Below, piece by piece: positions 1 through 7,590 of a stretch of DNA of 64,000 nt. This stretch comes from Acidobacteriota bacterium (GTDB taxonomy: Bacteria; Acidobacteriota; Vicinamibacteria; Vicinamibacterales; JAFNAJ01), in NCBI GenBank assembly GCA_023384575.1, contig JAHDVP010000001.1, positions 167,428 to 231,427 on the forward strand, given 5' to 3'. The position numbers and the translations under genes are program-made. The stretch's first letter is position 1. Each line of letters begins with the position of its first letter. The notes below the pieces were generated by a model. That model worked only from the letters and a program-made list of their open reading frames with translations, searched no databases and had not been told where the DNA came from.

Positions 1-845
1 CGCGCGGCCGCCAGGGCGGTGCCGACGGCCCTCGGCGCGAGCGGCCAGGCTGGCGTGTCGACGAAGCTGCGCGCCGCCCGCGCGAGCCGGCGGTCGAAGC
101 GGACCGGTTCGCTCACGTCGGCGGCCATCTGCAGGATGTCGGCCGAGATGTCGGCGAGGTCGAGCCCATCGGGCACGACGAGTGGCACGGGGGGATCGTG
201 CGGCATGAACTCCGCCACACGCCCGACGCCCAGCTGCCGGGCGAGCACTGCGCGCTGGATCTCAGTGCGCGCGTTGCGCGTCATGACGTAGCCCGCCATG
301 CGGCCGACGACGACCTCGGGTGTCCACGGCGCGGGCCGGGTTCCCGTGAGCTGGAACTCGACGGGCAACCGTGCGGGGTCGGCGAGCACGACCGCGATCT
401 GCGCGTTGATGCCCCGGACGAATGCCTCGACGATGCGGCGGGCGTTCGGCGCGTAGCTGCGCCACTCGGCGTCCATGTCGCCGCGGTAGCGCAGCAGCCG
501 CGCGAAGGTGTCACGCGTGACGGCCTCGGGCCCGACCACCTCCGCGAGGGTGCCCTCGGCGGTGCGCCGCCAGATCTCCATCTGCCACAGGCGATCCTGC
601 GCCGCCACGAACCCCTGCGCGAAGAAGAGGTCGTCTTCGGTGGTCGCGTAGATGTGCGGAATGCCCCAGCGGTCGCGCAGCACCTCGACCGGCGCGGTCA
701 GTCCGTCGAGGACGATCTCGCCCTCGATCTGCGCGAGGGCCGCCCGGGCGCGTTCGAGCGGCTCGAGCGCGGCCGGCGCCTGCGCGACGAGGGTGGCCGC
801 GACGAGACAGCTCGCGACGACAGCCGGCACGATCGCTCGGCGCAT
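1..845 (-). CDS. Penicillin acylase family protein, N-terminal part (cut by window edge)
   Basis: The reading frame starts at an ATG (845-843) and stays open to the window edge: 281 codons, the N-terminal third of an N-terminal-nucleophile acylase. A signal peptide (about residues 1-22, ending LVAQA) indicates export. The alpha-chain signature of penicillin G/acyl-homoserine-lactone acylases is clear: VEVLRDRWGIPHIYA, then FAQGFVAAQDRLWQMEIWRR and GTLAEVVG. The catalytic Ser at the start of the beta chain lies beyond the window, so activity cannot be judged. Members hydrolyse amide bonds of beta-lactams, acyl-homoserine lactones or other acylated amines; substrate is not predictable here. A purine-rich GAGGGAG about 10 bases upstream, inside the end of the OsmC gene, probably serves as ribosome binding site, so the two genes are likely co-transcribed. 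Confidence 0.88.
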   Translation of the reverse strand, partial: MRRAIVPAVVASCLVAATLVAQAPAALEPLERARAALAQIEGEIVLDGLTAPVEVLRDRWGIPHIYATTEDDLFFAQGFVAAQDRLWQMEIWRRTAEGTLAEVVGPEAVTRDTFARLLRYRGDMDAEWRSYAPNARRIVEAFVRGINAQIAVVLADPARLPVEFQLTGTRPAPWTPEVVVGRMAGYVMTRNARTEIQRAVLARQLGVGRVAEFMPHDPPVPLVVPDGLDLADISADILQMAADVSEPVRFDRRLARAARSFVDTPAWPLAPRAVGTALAAA

Positions 846-852
846 GTGGCGC

Positions 853-1278
853 TCACTCCCTCGCGTGAACGGTGAACGTGGTCCGCAGATCGATGTCCTG
901 GCGGAGCGAGTGCCAGACAGAACAGTACTTGTCTCGCGACAGGTCGATCGCCCGCTCGACGCGGTCGGGCGGCACCTCGTCACCCGTCACGTCGAAATGG
1001 AGCTCCATCCGCGCGAACCGGGCTGGCTGGCCGTTGCTCCGGTGCGCGTCGAGCGTCGCCCGGACGCCGGTGACCGGCACGCGGCCCCGCTCGAGGATAT
1101 TGACGACGTCGATGGCCATGCAGCCGGCGAGACCGAACGCGACGGCGTCCATCGGCGAGGGGCCGGCCTCTGCACGGCTGTCGAGGACGAGGCGCACGCC
1201 ATCCACCCTGGCGGAGAATCGCAGGGCGCCCTGCCACTCGAGTTCGTAGCGTTTCGGAGGTCTTGGCTGGTCCGTCAT
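853..1278 (-). CDS. OsmC/Ohr family peroxiredoxin-like protein
   Basis: A 141-residue protein of the OsmC fold, cytoplasmic, in a family that reduces organic hydroperoxides with a pair of cysteines. The first cysteine sits in GLAGCMAIDVV and the second in DKYCSVWHSL, the positions expected for the redox pair. The C-terminal SVWHSLRQDIDL region is typical of the YhfA-like OsmC branch, whose substrate is less certain than that of Ohr. A longer frame starts at 1308, but the ATG at 1278 matches the family's N-terminus better; no strong Shine-Dalgarno is visible. Its stop lies 7 bases before the acylase start, implying an operon. Confidence 0.88.
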   Translation of the reverse strand: MTDQPRPPKRYELEWQGALRFSARVDGVRLVLDSRAEAGPSPMDAVAFGLAGCMAIDVVNILERGRVPVTGVRATLDAHRSNGQPARFARMELHFDVTGDEVPPDRVERAIDLSRDKYCSVWHSLRQDIDLRTTFTVHARE

Positions 1279-1370
1279 GGAGTGTCCAGGGTGGGGGACT
1301 AAGCGCAAGCGGCGCCGACGTGCGCCGAACCTGACGAGCGATTGTAATATGAAGCCTCGAAGGAGGTGGG

Positions 1371-2462
1371 ATGCCTCGAGTCTCGCGGTCGACGGCGGTC
1401 GCCCTGCTCGTCGGCGCCGCGGTCGCGGTCGGTGCCGACGCCCAGACCTTGACCGACCGTGAGGACACGGCCCGCGGCAGCCGCTGGCAGGGCCTCGCGC
1501 GCGAACTCGCCCTCGTCCGCCACCTGCGCGAGCACCTCGCTCATCCCGACGACGGTCTGGCCCTGTCGGGTGATCGCCGCGACCTGGCGCGCGCGATCGC
1601 CCGGCGCCCTCCGGCGACCGATCCGCTCACCGGACCCGCGGCCGCCGATCCTGGGCTCGAGGCGCTCGACGTGATCGCCGACACGTGGCACGCGCGCGTG
1701 AACGAGCGCATCCCATTCGGCCTGATCGGCCGCGATCCACTGACAAGGCTCGACCGCGCGGAGCGCGCGCTCTCGGGTCTCGGCAGCCACGCGGACGCCG
1801 GCCTGCGCAGCCGCGTGATTCCCGCGGCCATGAGCGAGCTGGTCGAGCTGCGGCGCTACGCGCACGGTACGGGCACCGTACCCGAGCACTTCATCGACCT
1901 GGCCCTCGCCCTGGCCGATGCCGCAGCCGCGGGCCGGCCGGTGCCGATGGTCTCGCCGGTTTCTCCGGGCTACGGGCCGGCACCCGACCCCGGGCAGATG
2001 CCGCGGTACCCGCCGCCGGGCACGCAGCCGCCACCCGGGCAACGGCCGCCTCCTCCGCCGGGAGGCGCGCAGACGCCGCCGCCCCCACCGGCCGGCACGA
2101 GCGCGCCGCTGCCACCCGGCTACGCGCCCTATCTCGCCGCGCCGTATGGAAGCGGCGTGTGTCAGACGGAGCGTAACCAGGCGGGCGAGGCCGCCACGAC
2201 CGACGCCATGCTCAGGCTCGCCGACTGCTGGACGCGCGACCGGGCGTGGCCGGGATGGGCGGCGCAGGCCGTCGAGGCCCTCGACTGGGCCGTCGAGTAC
2301 GCCGTCATCGCGGTCGACTGCGCGGCCATGGAGCGCGCGGTGCGGCGCATCCGTGAACTGGGCGCCATCCCGTCACCGCGGCCCGCCGACCGCGAGCGGT
2401 TCGAGCGGCTCGCCGCGCGGGCCGAGAGCGACAGGATCTGGTTGAAATCCCGCTGCCGCTGA
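1371..2462 (+). CDS. Secreted proline-rich protein of unknown function
   Basis: A 363-residue protein with a near-ideal ribosome binding site (AAGGAGGTGGG) just before the ATG. Residues 1-24 form a signal peptide ending GADAQ. Residues about 25-180 look alpha-helical and Arg/Ala/Asp-rich; about 190-255 is a proline/glycine linker with PPPPPGG-like runs; the C-terminal 110 residues are helical and contain four cysteines (GVCQTE, LADCW, VDCAAM, KSRCR) that could form two disulfides in the periplasm. I do not recognise the family. It stands alone, convergent with the gene at 2478-3473 with 15 bases between stops. Confidence 0.75.
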   Translation: MPRVSRSTAVALLVGAAVAVGADAQTLTDREDTARGSRWQGLARELALVRHLREHLAHPDDGLALSGDRRDLARAIARRPPATDPLTGPAAADPGLEALDVIADTWHARVNERIPFGLIGRDPLTRLDRAERALSGLGSHADAGLRSRVIPAAMSELVELRRYAHGTGTVPEHFIDLALALADAAAAGRPVPMVSPVSPGYGPAPDPGQMPRYPPPGTQPPPGQRPPPPPGGAQTPPPPPAGTSAPLPPGYAPYLAAPYGSGVCQTERNQAGEAATTDAMLRLADCWTRDRAWPGWAAQAVEALDWAVEYAVIAVDCAAMERAVRRIRELGAIPSPRPADRERFERLAARAESDRIWLKSRCR

Positions 2463-2477
2463 ACGCGCGAGGAGGCA

Positions 2478-3473
2478 TCAGGCCAGCAGACCCGGGAACC
2501 CACCGGTGTGCCAGAAGAGCACCGTCTCGCGCGCGCCGAACCGTCCGCCGCGCACGTAGGCGAGCAGGGCCGCCATCGCCTTCGCGGTGTACGTGGGATC
2601 GAGGAAGATCCCTTCGCTGCGTGCCGTGACTTCGAGCGCTTCGGTCGACGCCTCGGTGGGCACGCCGTAGCCACTGCCGACGAACCCATCGTCGACATCG
2701 ATGGGTGCGTCGGCACCGAACCGATCGCCGAGGCCGAGCATCATCCCGATCTGCTCGAGCAATCCATGGATGTGGCGCCCGAGCGCCGCCGCCGGCTCGT
2801 CGGCGCTGACCCCGATGACCCGCGTTCGACGGCCGTAGAGGAGACACCCGGCTACGAGACCCGCCTGCGTGCCGCCCGACGAGGACGCGTGGACGATGAC
2901 GTCGGGTTCGATACCCTGCTCGTGCAGTTCGCCCAGGGCGCGGGCGTAGGCCACCGCCCCGAGAGCCGTCGACGCACCGAGCGGGATCATGAACGGCCGG
3001 CGCCCGCGATCGGAGAGCCGCTCGACGAGCGTGGCCATCGCCACCGAGCGCTCGTCTCGCGTCGAGACGTAGTGGACCGAGGCCCCGGCGAGCAACGCCA
3101 GCCGCAGGTTGCCCGTCGGCCGCTCCTGCGGCGTGCCGTTCAGCACGAGCGCGCAGTGCATGCCGAACCGGGCCGCGACGATGGCGGTGACGCGGGCATG
3201 GTTCGACTGGATCCCGCCCGTCGTGACGAGCGTGTCGCACCCCTCTTCGCGAGCGCGGGCGGCCACGAGCGCGAGCTTGCGCACCTTGTTGCCGCCGGCC
3301 CCGAACGCGATGAGGTCATCGCGCTTGGCGAGCAGGCGCGGTCCGCCGCCGAGCCGCTCGCGAAGGCGATCGAGCGGGTCGACCGGCGTCGGCAACTGCC
3401 CGAGCGGCAGCGACGGAATCGCGAAAAGACTCGCCAGTGCCGCCTGCACGTCCCCTGGTGACGACGTAGCCAT
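2478..3473 (-). CDS. PLP-dependent D-cysteine desulfhydrase / ACC deaminase family enzyme
   Basis: A 331-residue cytoplasmic enzyme of the tryptophan-synthase-beta fold. Early landmarks are LAKRDDLIAFGAGGNKVRKL (residues about 48-67), in which K63 of GGNKVRK should bind pyridoxal phosphate, then GGIQSNHARV, and the phosphate-cradling SSSGGTQAGL. This motif set marks the D-cysteine desulfhydrase/1-aminocyclopropane-1-carboxylate deaminase family; DcyD-type activity (D-cysteine to pyruvate, H2S and ammonia) is commoner, but ACC deaminase cannot be excluded from motifs alone. The start at 3473 is preceded by GGGGTGGAG; a longer frame to 3614 adds unrelated residues. It is transcribed divergently from feoA. 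Confidence 0.85.
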   Translation of the reverse strand: MATSSPGDVQAALASLFAIPSLPLGQLPTPVDPLDRLRERLGGGPRLLAKRDDLIAFGAGGNKVRKLALVAARAREEGCDTLVTTGGIQSNHARVTAIVAARFGMHCALVLNGTPQERPTGNLRLALLAGASVHYVSTRDERSVAMATLVERLSDRGRRPFMIPLGASTALGAVAYARALGELHEQGIEPDVIVHASSSGGTQAGLVAGCLLYGRRTRVIGVSADEPAAALGRHIHGLLEQIGMMLGLGDRFGADAPIDVDDGFVGSGYGVPTEASTEALEVTARSEGIFLDPTYTAKAMAALLAYVRGGRFGARETVLFWHTGGFPGLLA

Positions 3474-3598
3474 GCTCCACCCCCGAAAGATGATCTTACG
3501 TCCGCCGGTGGGCGAGCGGTCGCCCCGTTTGCGGTGTCGACGCGAACAGGGACCATTTCGGTCGCATATCTGGACGGCGTGTGGTATCATCCGGAAAG

Positions 3599-3613
3599 TG
3601 AGACTGATTCTCA
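3599..3613 (+). promoter_or_regulatory. Probable Fur box before feoAB
   Basis: TGAGACTGATTCTCA is a 7-1-7 inverted repeat matching the Fur consensus TGATAATNATTATCA at 11 of 14 informative positions. It lies 25 bases upstream of the feoA ATG and just downstream of a -10-like TATCAT (3585-3590), where bound Fur-Fe2+ would block transcription. Iron repression of feoAB by Fur is well established elsewhere; here it is inferred from motif and position. Confidence 0.72.
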
Positions 3614-3638
3614 CTTGTCATCTCCTGCGACGTCACCC

Positions 3639-3884
3639 ATGACGACTCCCTCGCCCGCCCTCGCCCGCCTCTCGGACCTCTCGCCCGGCAGCATCGCCCG
3701 CTTTCACCGGGCGCACCTCGACGAGGACGACTGCCAGCTCCTGCGCGCGCTCGGCATGACCGATCGCTGTCTGGTGCGCGTCTGTCAGAGTGGCGAACCC
3801 TGCATCGTGCAGGTCCGGAGCACGCGAATCGGGCTGTCGCGCGTGGTGGCCGAGGGCATCCTCGTCGAACCGCACGCCGCCTGA
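3639..3884 (+). CDS. feoA: FeoA, ferrous iron transport accessory protein
   Basis: An 81-residue cytoplasmic SH3-like protein that supports FeoB-dependent Fe2+ uptake. The FeoA pattern is visible: LARLSDLSPGSIARF, then LLRALGMTDRCLVRV, and a final beta strand VQVRSTRIGLSRVVAEGILVE. The ATG at 3639 gives the usual family length (75-90 residues); a longer frame starting at 3534 would run through the Fur box and is rejected. feoB begins 16 bases after the stop, so the two are one operon. Confidence 0.93.
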   Translation: MTTPSPALARLSDLSPGSIARFHRAHLDEDDCQLLRALGMTDRCLVRVCQSGEPCIVQVRSTRIGLSRVVAEGILVEPHAA

Positions 3885-3900
3885 TCGCGGCCTCCCTCCC

Positions 3901-5928
3901 ATGGCCAGCGGTGGGGCGGCGACCGCCCCCGCCATCACCCGGCAGCCGGCCCCGACGCCCGCGGGACCCGCGCGCGTCGTGCTCGTCGGCAACCCGAACA
4001 CCGGCAAGACCACCCTGTTCAACCGCCTGTGCGGCGCCCGCGCGAAGACATCGAACTTTCCGGGCACGACGACGAGCATGCGCGTGGGCCGCGTGTCGTT
4101 CGACGACGGCCGCGTCGTCGAGGTCGTCGACCTGCCGGGTCTGTACGATCTGACGCTGCAGGTTCCGGAATCGCGCATCTGCCGCAGCGTGCTCGCCGGC
4201 GAAGGCGTGTACCGGCGCCCCGACGTCGTCGTCGTGGTCGTCGACGCGTGCAACCTCACCCGCAACCTCGTGCTGGTCGCGGAACTGATCGACTTCGGCG
4301 TGCCCGTGGTGGTCGCGCTGAACATGCTCGACATCGCGCAACGTCGCGGCCTGACGCTCGATGTCGCGGCGCTCACGCGCCACCTCGGCTGCGCGGTCGT
4401 CCCGATGGTCGCGCGCCGCGGCATCGGCGTCGACGAGGTGCGCGCCGAGGTACGCCGGCTCGTCGACAACGGTTCGACGCCCAAGGCGCTGGCCGACCAC
4501 CCTCGGCCGCCCGCCGGGGCGAGCCACGCCGATCTGGCGGATTGGGCCGACGGCGTCGTCGAAGCGAGCCTCGGGGGGTCTTCGGCGGTCGGTGCAGGCA
4601 CCGACACGATGACGGAGCGGTTCGACCAGACCTTCACCCACCCGGTCCTGGGGCTCGTCACGTTCGGCCTCGTCATGGCGGGCATGTTCTGGACGCTGTT
4701 CGCGATTGCGACCGTGCCGATGGACCTGATCGAAGCGACCTTCGCGTGGCTCGGCGGGCTCGCCGGCGAGTACCTCCCACCGGGTCCGATTCACGATCTC
4801 GTGGCCGAGGGCGTCATCGGCGGCGTGGCGGGCACGGTCGTGTTCCTTCCGCAGATCTGCCTGCTCTTCTTTCTGATCAGCCTGCTCGAGGACACCGGCT
4901 ACCTGGCGCGGGCGGCGTTCGTGATGGACCGGCTGCTCTGTCGCTTCGGCCTGCCAGGCCATGCGTTCGTCCCGCTGCTCACGAGCCACGCGTGTGCGGT
5001 GCCCGGCATCATGGCGACCCGCCTCATTCCCGATCGCCGCGACCGGCTCGCGACGATTCTCGTGGCGCCGATGATGAGCTGCTCGGCGCGCCTGCCGGTG
5101 TACGTGCTCCTGACGACGCTGCTCTTCCGTGAACAGCCACTGCTCGGCGGGGCGCTCTTCGCGGCGTGTTATCTCGCGGGCGCGGGCGCCGCGATGGTCA
5201 CCGCGATGGTGCTCGGCCGATCGGTGCTGCGCGGGCGCGCTCGGCCCATGGTGCTCGAACTCCCATCGTACAAGGTGCCCTCGCTCACGAACGCGCTGTT
5301 GACGGCGAAGGACCAGGGAGTGGCCTTCCTGCGGACGGCGGGCACCGTCATCATGGCCATCTGCATCGTCATGTGGTGGTTGAGCGCGTACCCGCGCACC
5401 GATCCGCCGGAGGCGGCCCTCGGGCTGCGTGCCGAGGCCGCCCAGGCCACCGGTGCGGACGCCGACGCGCTGCTCGAGGAGGCCGCGAGCCTCGAGCGGC
5501 GGTCCCGTCAGGCCGGCAGCTTCGCCGGCCGGATCGGACGAACGCTCGAGCCGGTCTTCGAACCGCTCGGCTTCGACTGGCAGCTCACGGTGGGCGTCGT
5601 CACGAGCTTCCTCGCGCGCGAGGTGTTCGTGTCGACGATGTCGGTGCTCGTCGGAGGCAGTGGCGATCCCGACGTGGACGAGGGCGTGATTGCGCGCATC
5701 CGCGCCGCCACCCGCGCCGATGGCACGCGGCTCTTCTCGCCGGCCGCGTCGGCGAGCCTGCTCGTGTTCTTCGTCCTCGCCATGCAGTGCCTGCCCACGC
5801 TGGCCGTCACGCGGCGGGAGACCGGCGAGCTGCGCTGGGCACTGCTCCAACTCGGCTACATGTCGACGCTGGCGTACGTGTCAGCCTTTGTCACCTACCA
5901 GGGCCTGCGCCTGATCGGATTGCCCTGA
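3901..5928 (+). CDS. feoB: FeoB, ferrous iron transporter with G domain
   Basis: A 675-residue inner-membrane Fe2+ transporter. The N-terminal G domain carries all nucleotide motifs: P-loop GNPNTGKTT (30-38), switch threonines in FPGTTTS, DLPGLYD (G3, from 77) and NMLD (G4, 141-144). Residues about 240 onward form the membrane part, with two nucleoside-recognition 'Gate' repeats: one contains the family-typical CAVPGIMATR and the second DWQLTVGVVTSFLAREVFVSTMSVL. The length is slightly below the 700-770 residues of gammaproteobacterial FeoB. The start at 3901 was chosen because the frame to 3790 overlaps feoA out of phase. It is followed 11 bases later by a small Cys-rich membrane protein. 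Confidence 0.95.
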   Translation: MASGGAATAPAITRQPAPTPAGPARVVLVGNPNTGKTTLFNRLCGARAKTSNFPGTTTSMRVGRVSFDDGRVVEVVDLPGLYDLTLQVPESRICRSVLAGEGVYRRPDVVVVVVDACNLTRNLVLVAELIDFGVPVVVALNMLDIAQRRGLTLDVAALTRHLGCAVVPMVARRGIGVDEVRAEVRRLVDNGSTPKALADHPRPPAGASHADLADWADGVVEASLGGSSAVGAGTDTMTERFDQTFTHPVLGLVTFGLVMAGMFWTLFAIATVPMDLIEATFAWLGGLAGEYLPPGPIHDLVAEGVIGGVAGTVVFLPQICLLFFLISLLEDTGYLARAAFVMDRLLCRFGLPGHAFVPLLTSHACAVPGIMATRLIPDRRDRLATILVAPMMSCSARLPVYVLLTTLLFREQPLLGGALFAACYLAGAGAAMVTAMVLGRSVLRGRARPMVLELPSYKVPSLTNALLTAKDQGVAFLRTAGTVIMAICIVMWWLSAYPRTDPPEAALGLRAEAAQATGADADALLEEAASLERRSRQAGSFAGRIGRTLEPVFEPLGFDWQLTVGVVTSFLAREVFVSTMSVLVGGSGDPDVDEGVIARIRAATRADGTRLFSPAASASLLVFFVLAMQCLPTLAVTRRETGELRWALLQLGYMSTLAYVSAFVTYQGLRLIGLP

Positions 5929-5939
5929 GGCTGCGAGAG

Positions 5940-6182
5940 ATGGGTCCCGTCGACTGGCAGAGCGTCGTCGTCACCGTCGTCGCGTTCGCGGCCGCGCTCG
6001 TGATCGTGCGCCCGTTCCTGCCCTCGCGCAGGGCGTCCCGTCCGGGCAGGCCGGGCTGCCCCTCGTGCGCGGCCGGCCACGCGGCCTGCGCCAAGACCCC
6101 GCCGCAGGCCGGCGACGCCGGCAGCCGTCCCGTGCCGCTCACCCTCGTCGGTCGAGAACGCGGCCCGGGCGTCGAAGACTGA
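5940..6182 (+). CDS. FeoB-associated small Cys-rich membrane protein
   Basis: An 80-residue protein with one N-terminal membrane helix (about residues 5-24, DWQSVVVTVVAFAAALVIV) followed by a basic stretch and a cysteine cluster, CPSCAAGHAACAK. Small proteins with one helix and a CxxC..C cluster are commonly encoded directly after feoB and annotated as FeoB-associated Cys-rich membrane proteins; a metal-binding or assembly role is assumed, not proven. The ATG lies 11 bases after the feoB stop with GAGAG just upstream. The C-terminal 40 residues are unstructured and low in conservation signals. Confidence 0.7.
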   Translation: MGPVDWQSVVVTVVAFAAALVIVRPFLPSRRASRPGRPGCPSCAAGHAACAKTPPQAGDAGSRPVPLTLVGRERGPGVED

Positions 6183-6265
6183 CCGCCGGGCCGGATCGAG
6201 TACCATAACGCCCGGCGCGCCCGGGCGGCGCGCCTCCTCCATCCCCATCGGGAGTGCGCCAGACG

Positions 6266-7549
6266 ATGCTCACCAGACTTGCGCTCGTGACCTCTACGTG
6301 CAGCCTCTTCGTCGTGATGGGCCTCGCGGCGATCTCTCGCGACGCCACGCAGGGCGACGAGGCGCTGCTCGCTCGCGCCCGCTCGCTGATGACGCAGGTG
6401 CCGCTCATCGACGGGCACAACGACCTGCCGTGGGCGATGCGCAACGCGGCACGCTACGACTTCGGCAGGATCGACATCCGGCAGCCGCAGCCGACGCTGC
6501 ACACCGACATCCCCCGGCTGCGCGAGGGCCACGTCGGCGCGCAGTTCTGGTCGGTGTACGTGCCGGCGAGCCTGCAGGGCGAAGAGGCCGTCGTCGCGAC
6601 GCTCGAACAGGTCGACGCGGTCTACGAGATGGTGAGGCGGTATCCCGACGCCTTCGAGCTGGTGCGCACGGCCGACGAGGTCGAACGGGTGTTCAAGGCC
6701 GGCCGGATCGCGTCGATGATGGGCATCGAGGGGGGCCACTCGATCGGCGCCTCGCTCGGCGCGCTGAGAATGTTCAAGCGGCTCGGCGTCGGCTACATGA
6801 CGCTCACGCACAGCGCCAACGTGCCGTGGGCCGACGCCTCGACCGATGCCGAACGGCTGGGCGGGCTCTCGCGCTTCGGCGAGGAGGTGGTCCGCGAGAT
6901 GAACCGCCTCGGGATGCTCGTCGACCTCAGCCACGTGTCGCCGGGCACGATGGCGCACGCCCTGCGGGTCACGGCGTCGCCGGTCATCTTCTCGCACTCG
7001 TCGGCACGAGCGCTGTGCGACGTGCCGCGCAACGTGCCCGACGACGTGCTGAGGCGCATGCCCGACAACGGCGGCGTGGTCATGGTGACGTTCGTGCCCG
7101 GCTTCATCTCGCAGGAGGTCGCCGACTACGGCGCGCGGCTGCGGCGCGAGATGGAGCGTGTCCGCGCGGCGATGCCCGACGATCCGACCGGCGTCGCGCG
7201 CGCCATGGAGCAGTGGCGGGCCTCGCACGCCGAGCCCCGCGCCACGCTGGCGCAGGTGGCCGACCACATCGACCACATCCGCCGGGTCGCCGGCATCGAC
7301 CACGTCGGGATCGGCGGCGACTTCGACGGGATCTCGACCGTTCCGGTAGGGCTCGAGGACGTGTCGACCTACCCGGCCCTCATCGCGGAGCTCCTCCGGC
7401 GAGGGTATACGGACGAGGACGTGAAGAAGCTGCTCGGCCTGAACCTGCTGCGGGTGATGAGGAAGAACGAGGAGGTCGCCGCGCGGCTCGGCGCGGAACG
7501 CGGCCCGTCGCTTGCGACGTTCGACGAGCTCGACGGCACGCGCGACTGA
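6266..7549 (+). CDS. Membrane dipeptidase (renal dipeptidase family, M19)
   Basis: A 427-residue zinc dipeptidase with an N-terminal signal sequence (about residues 1-24). Metal-binding motifs in order are DGHNDLPWAMR (H51 and D53), the bridging Glu in MMGIEGGHS (near 154), VDLSHVS, FSHSSARAL and GIGGDFDG. These enzymes hydrolyse dipeptides, often including D-amino-acid dipeptides, at the membrane or in the periplasm. GTG at 6254 is possible, but GGGAG sits correctly for the ATG at 6266. It may help process peptidoglycan or peptide nutrients, like the M14 peptidases downstream; no operon partner is evident. Confidence 0.92.
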   Translation: MLTRLALVTSTCSLFVVMGLAAISRDATQGDEALLARARSLMTQVPLIDGHNDLPWAMRNAARYDFGRIDIRQPQPTLHTDIPRLREGHVGAQFWSVYVPASLQGEEAVVATLEQVDAVYEMVRRYPDAFELVRTADEVERVFKAGRIASMMGIEGGHSIGASLGALRMFKRLGVGYMTLTHSANVPWADASTDAERLGGLSRFGEEVVREMNRLGMLVDLSHVSPGTMAHALRVTASPVIFSHSSARALCDVPRNVPDDVLRRMPDNGGVVMVTFVPGFISQEVADYGARLRREMERVRAAMPDDPTGVARAMEQWRASHAEPRATLAQVADHIDHIRRVAGIDHVGIGGDFDGISTVPVGLEDVSTYPALIAELLRRGYTDEDVKKLLGLNLLRVMRKNEEVAARLGAERGPSLATFDELDGTRD

Positions 7550-7590
7550 CGGGAGGGCGGAACGGCCACCGCCGTTCCGCTCGGCAGGAG

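Noticed and set aside
853..1308. Longer OsmC start at 1308
   Set aside because: Adds ten residues not typical of the family; the ATG at 1278 fits better.
3496..5850. 784-codon minus-strand frame across feoAB
   Set aside because: Antisense to FeoA/FeoB with all G motifs; the translation is His/Arg/Glu low-complexity and has no domain.
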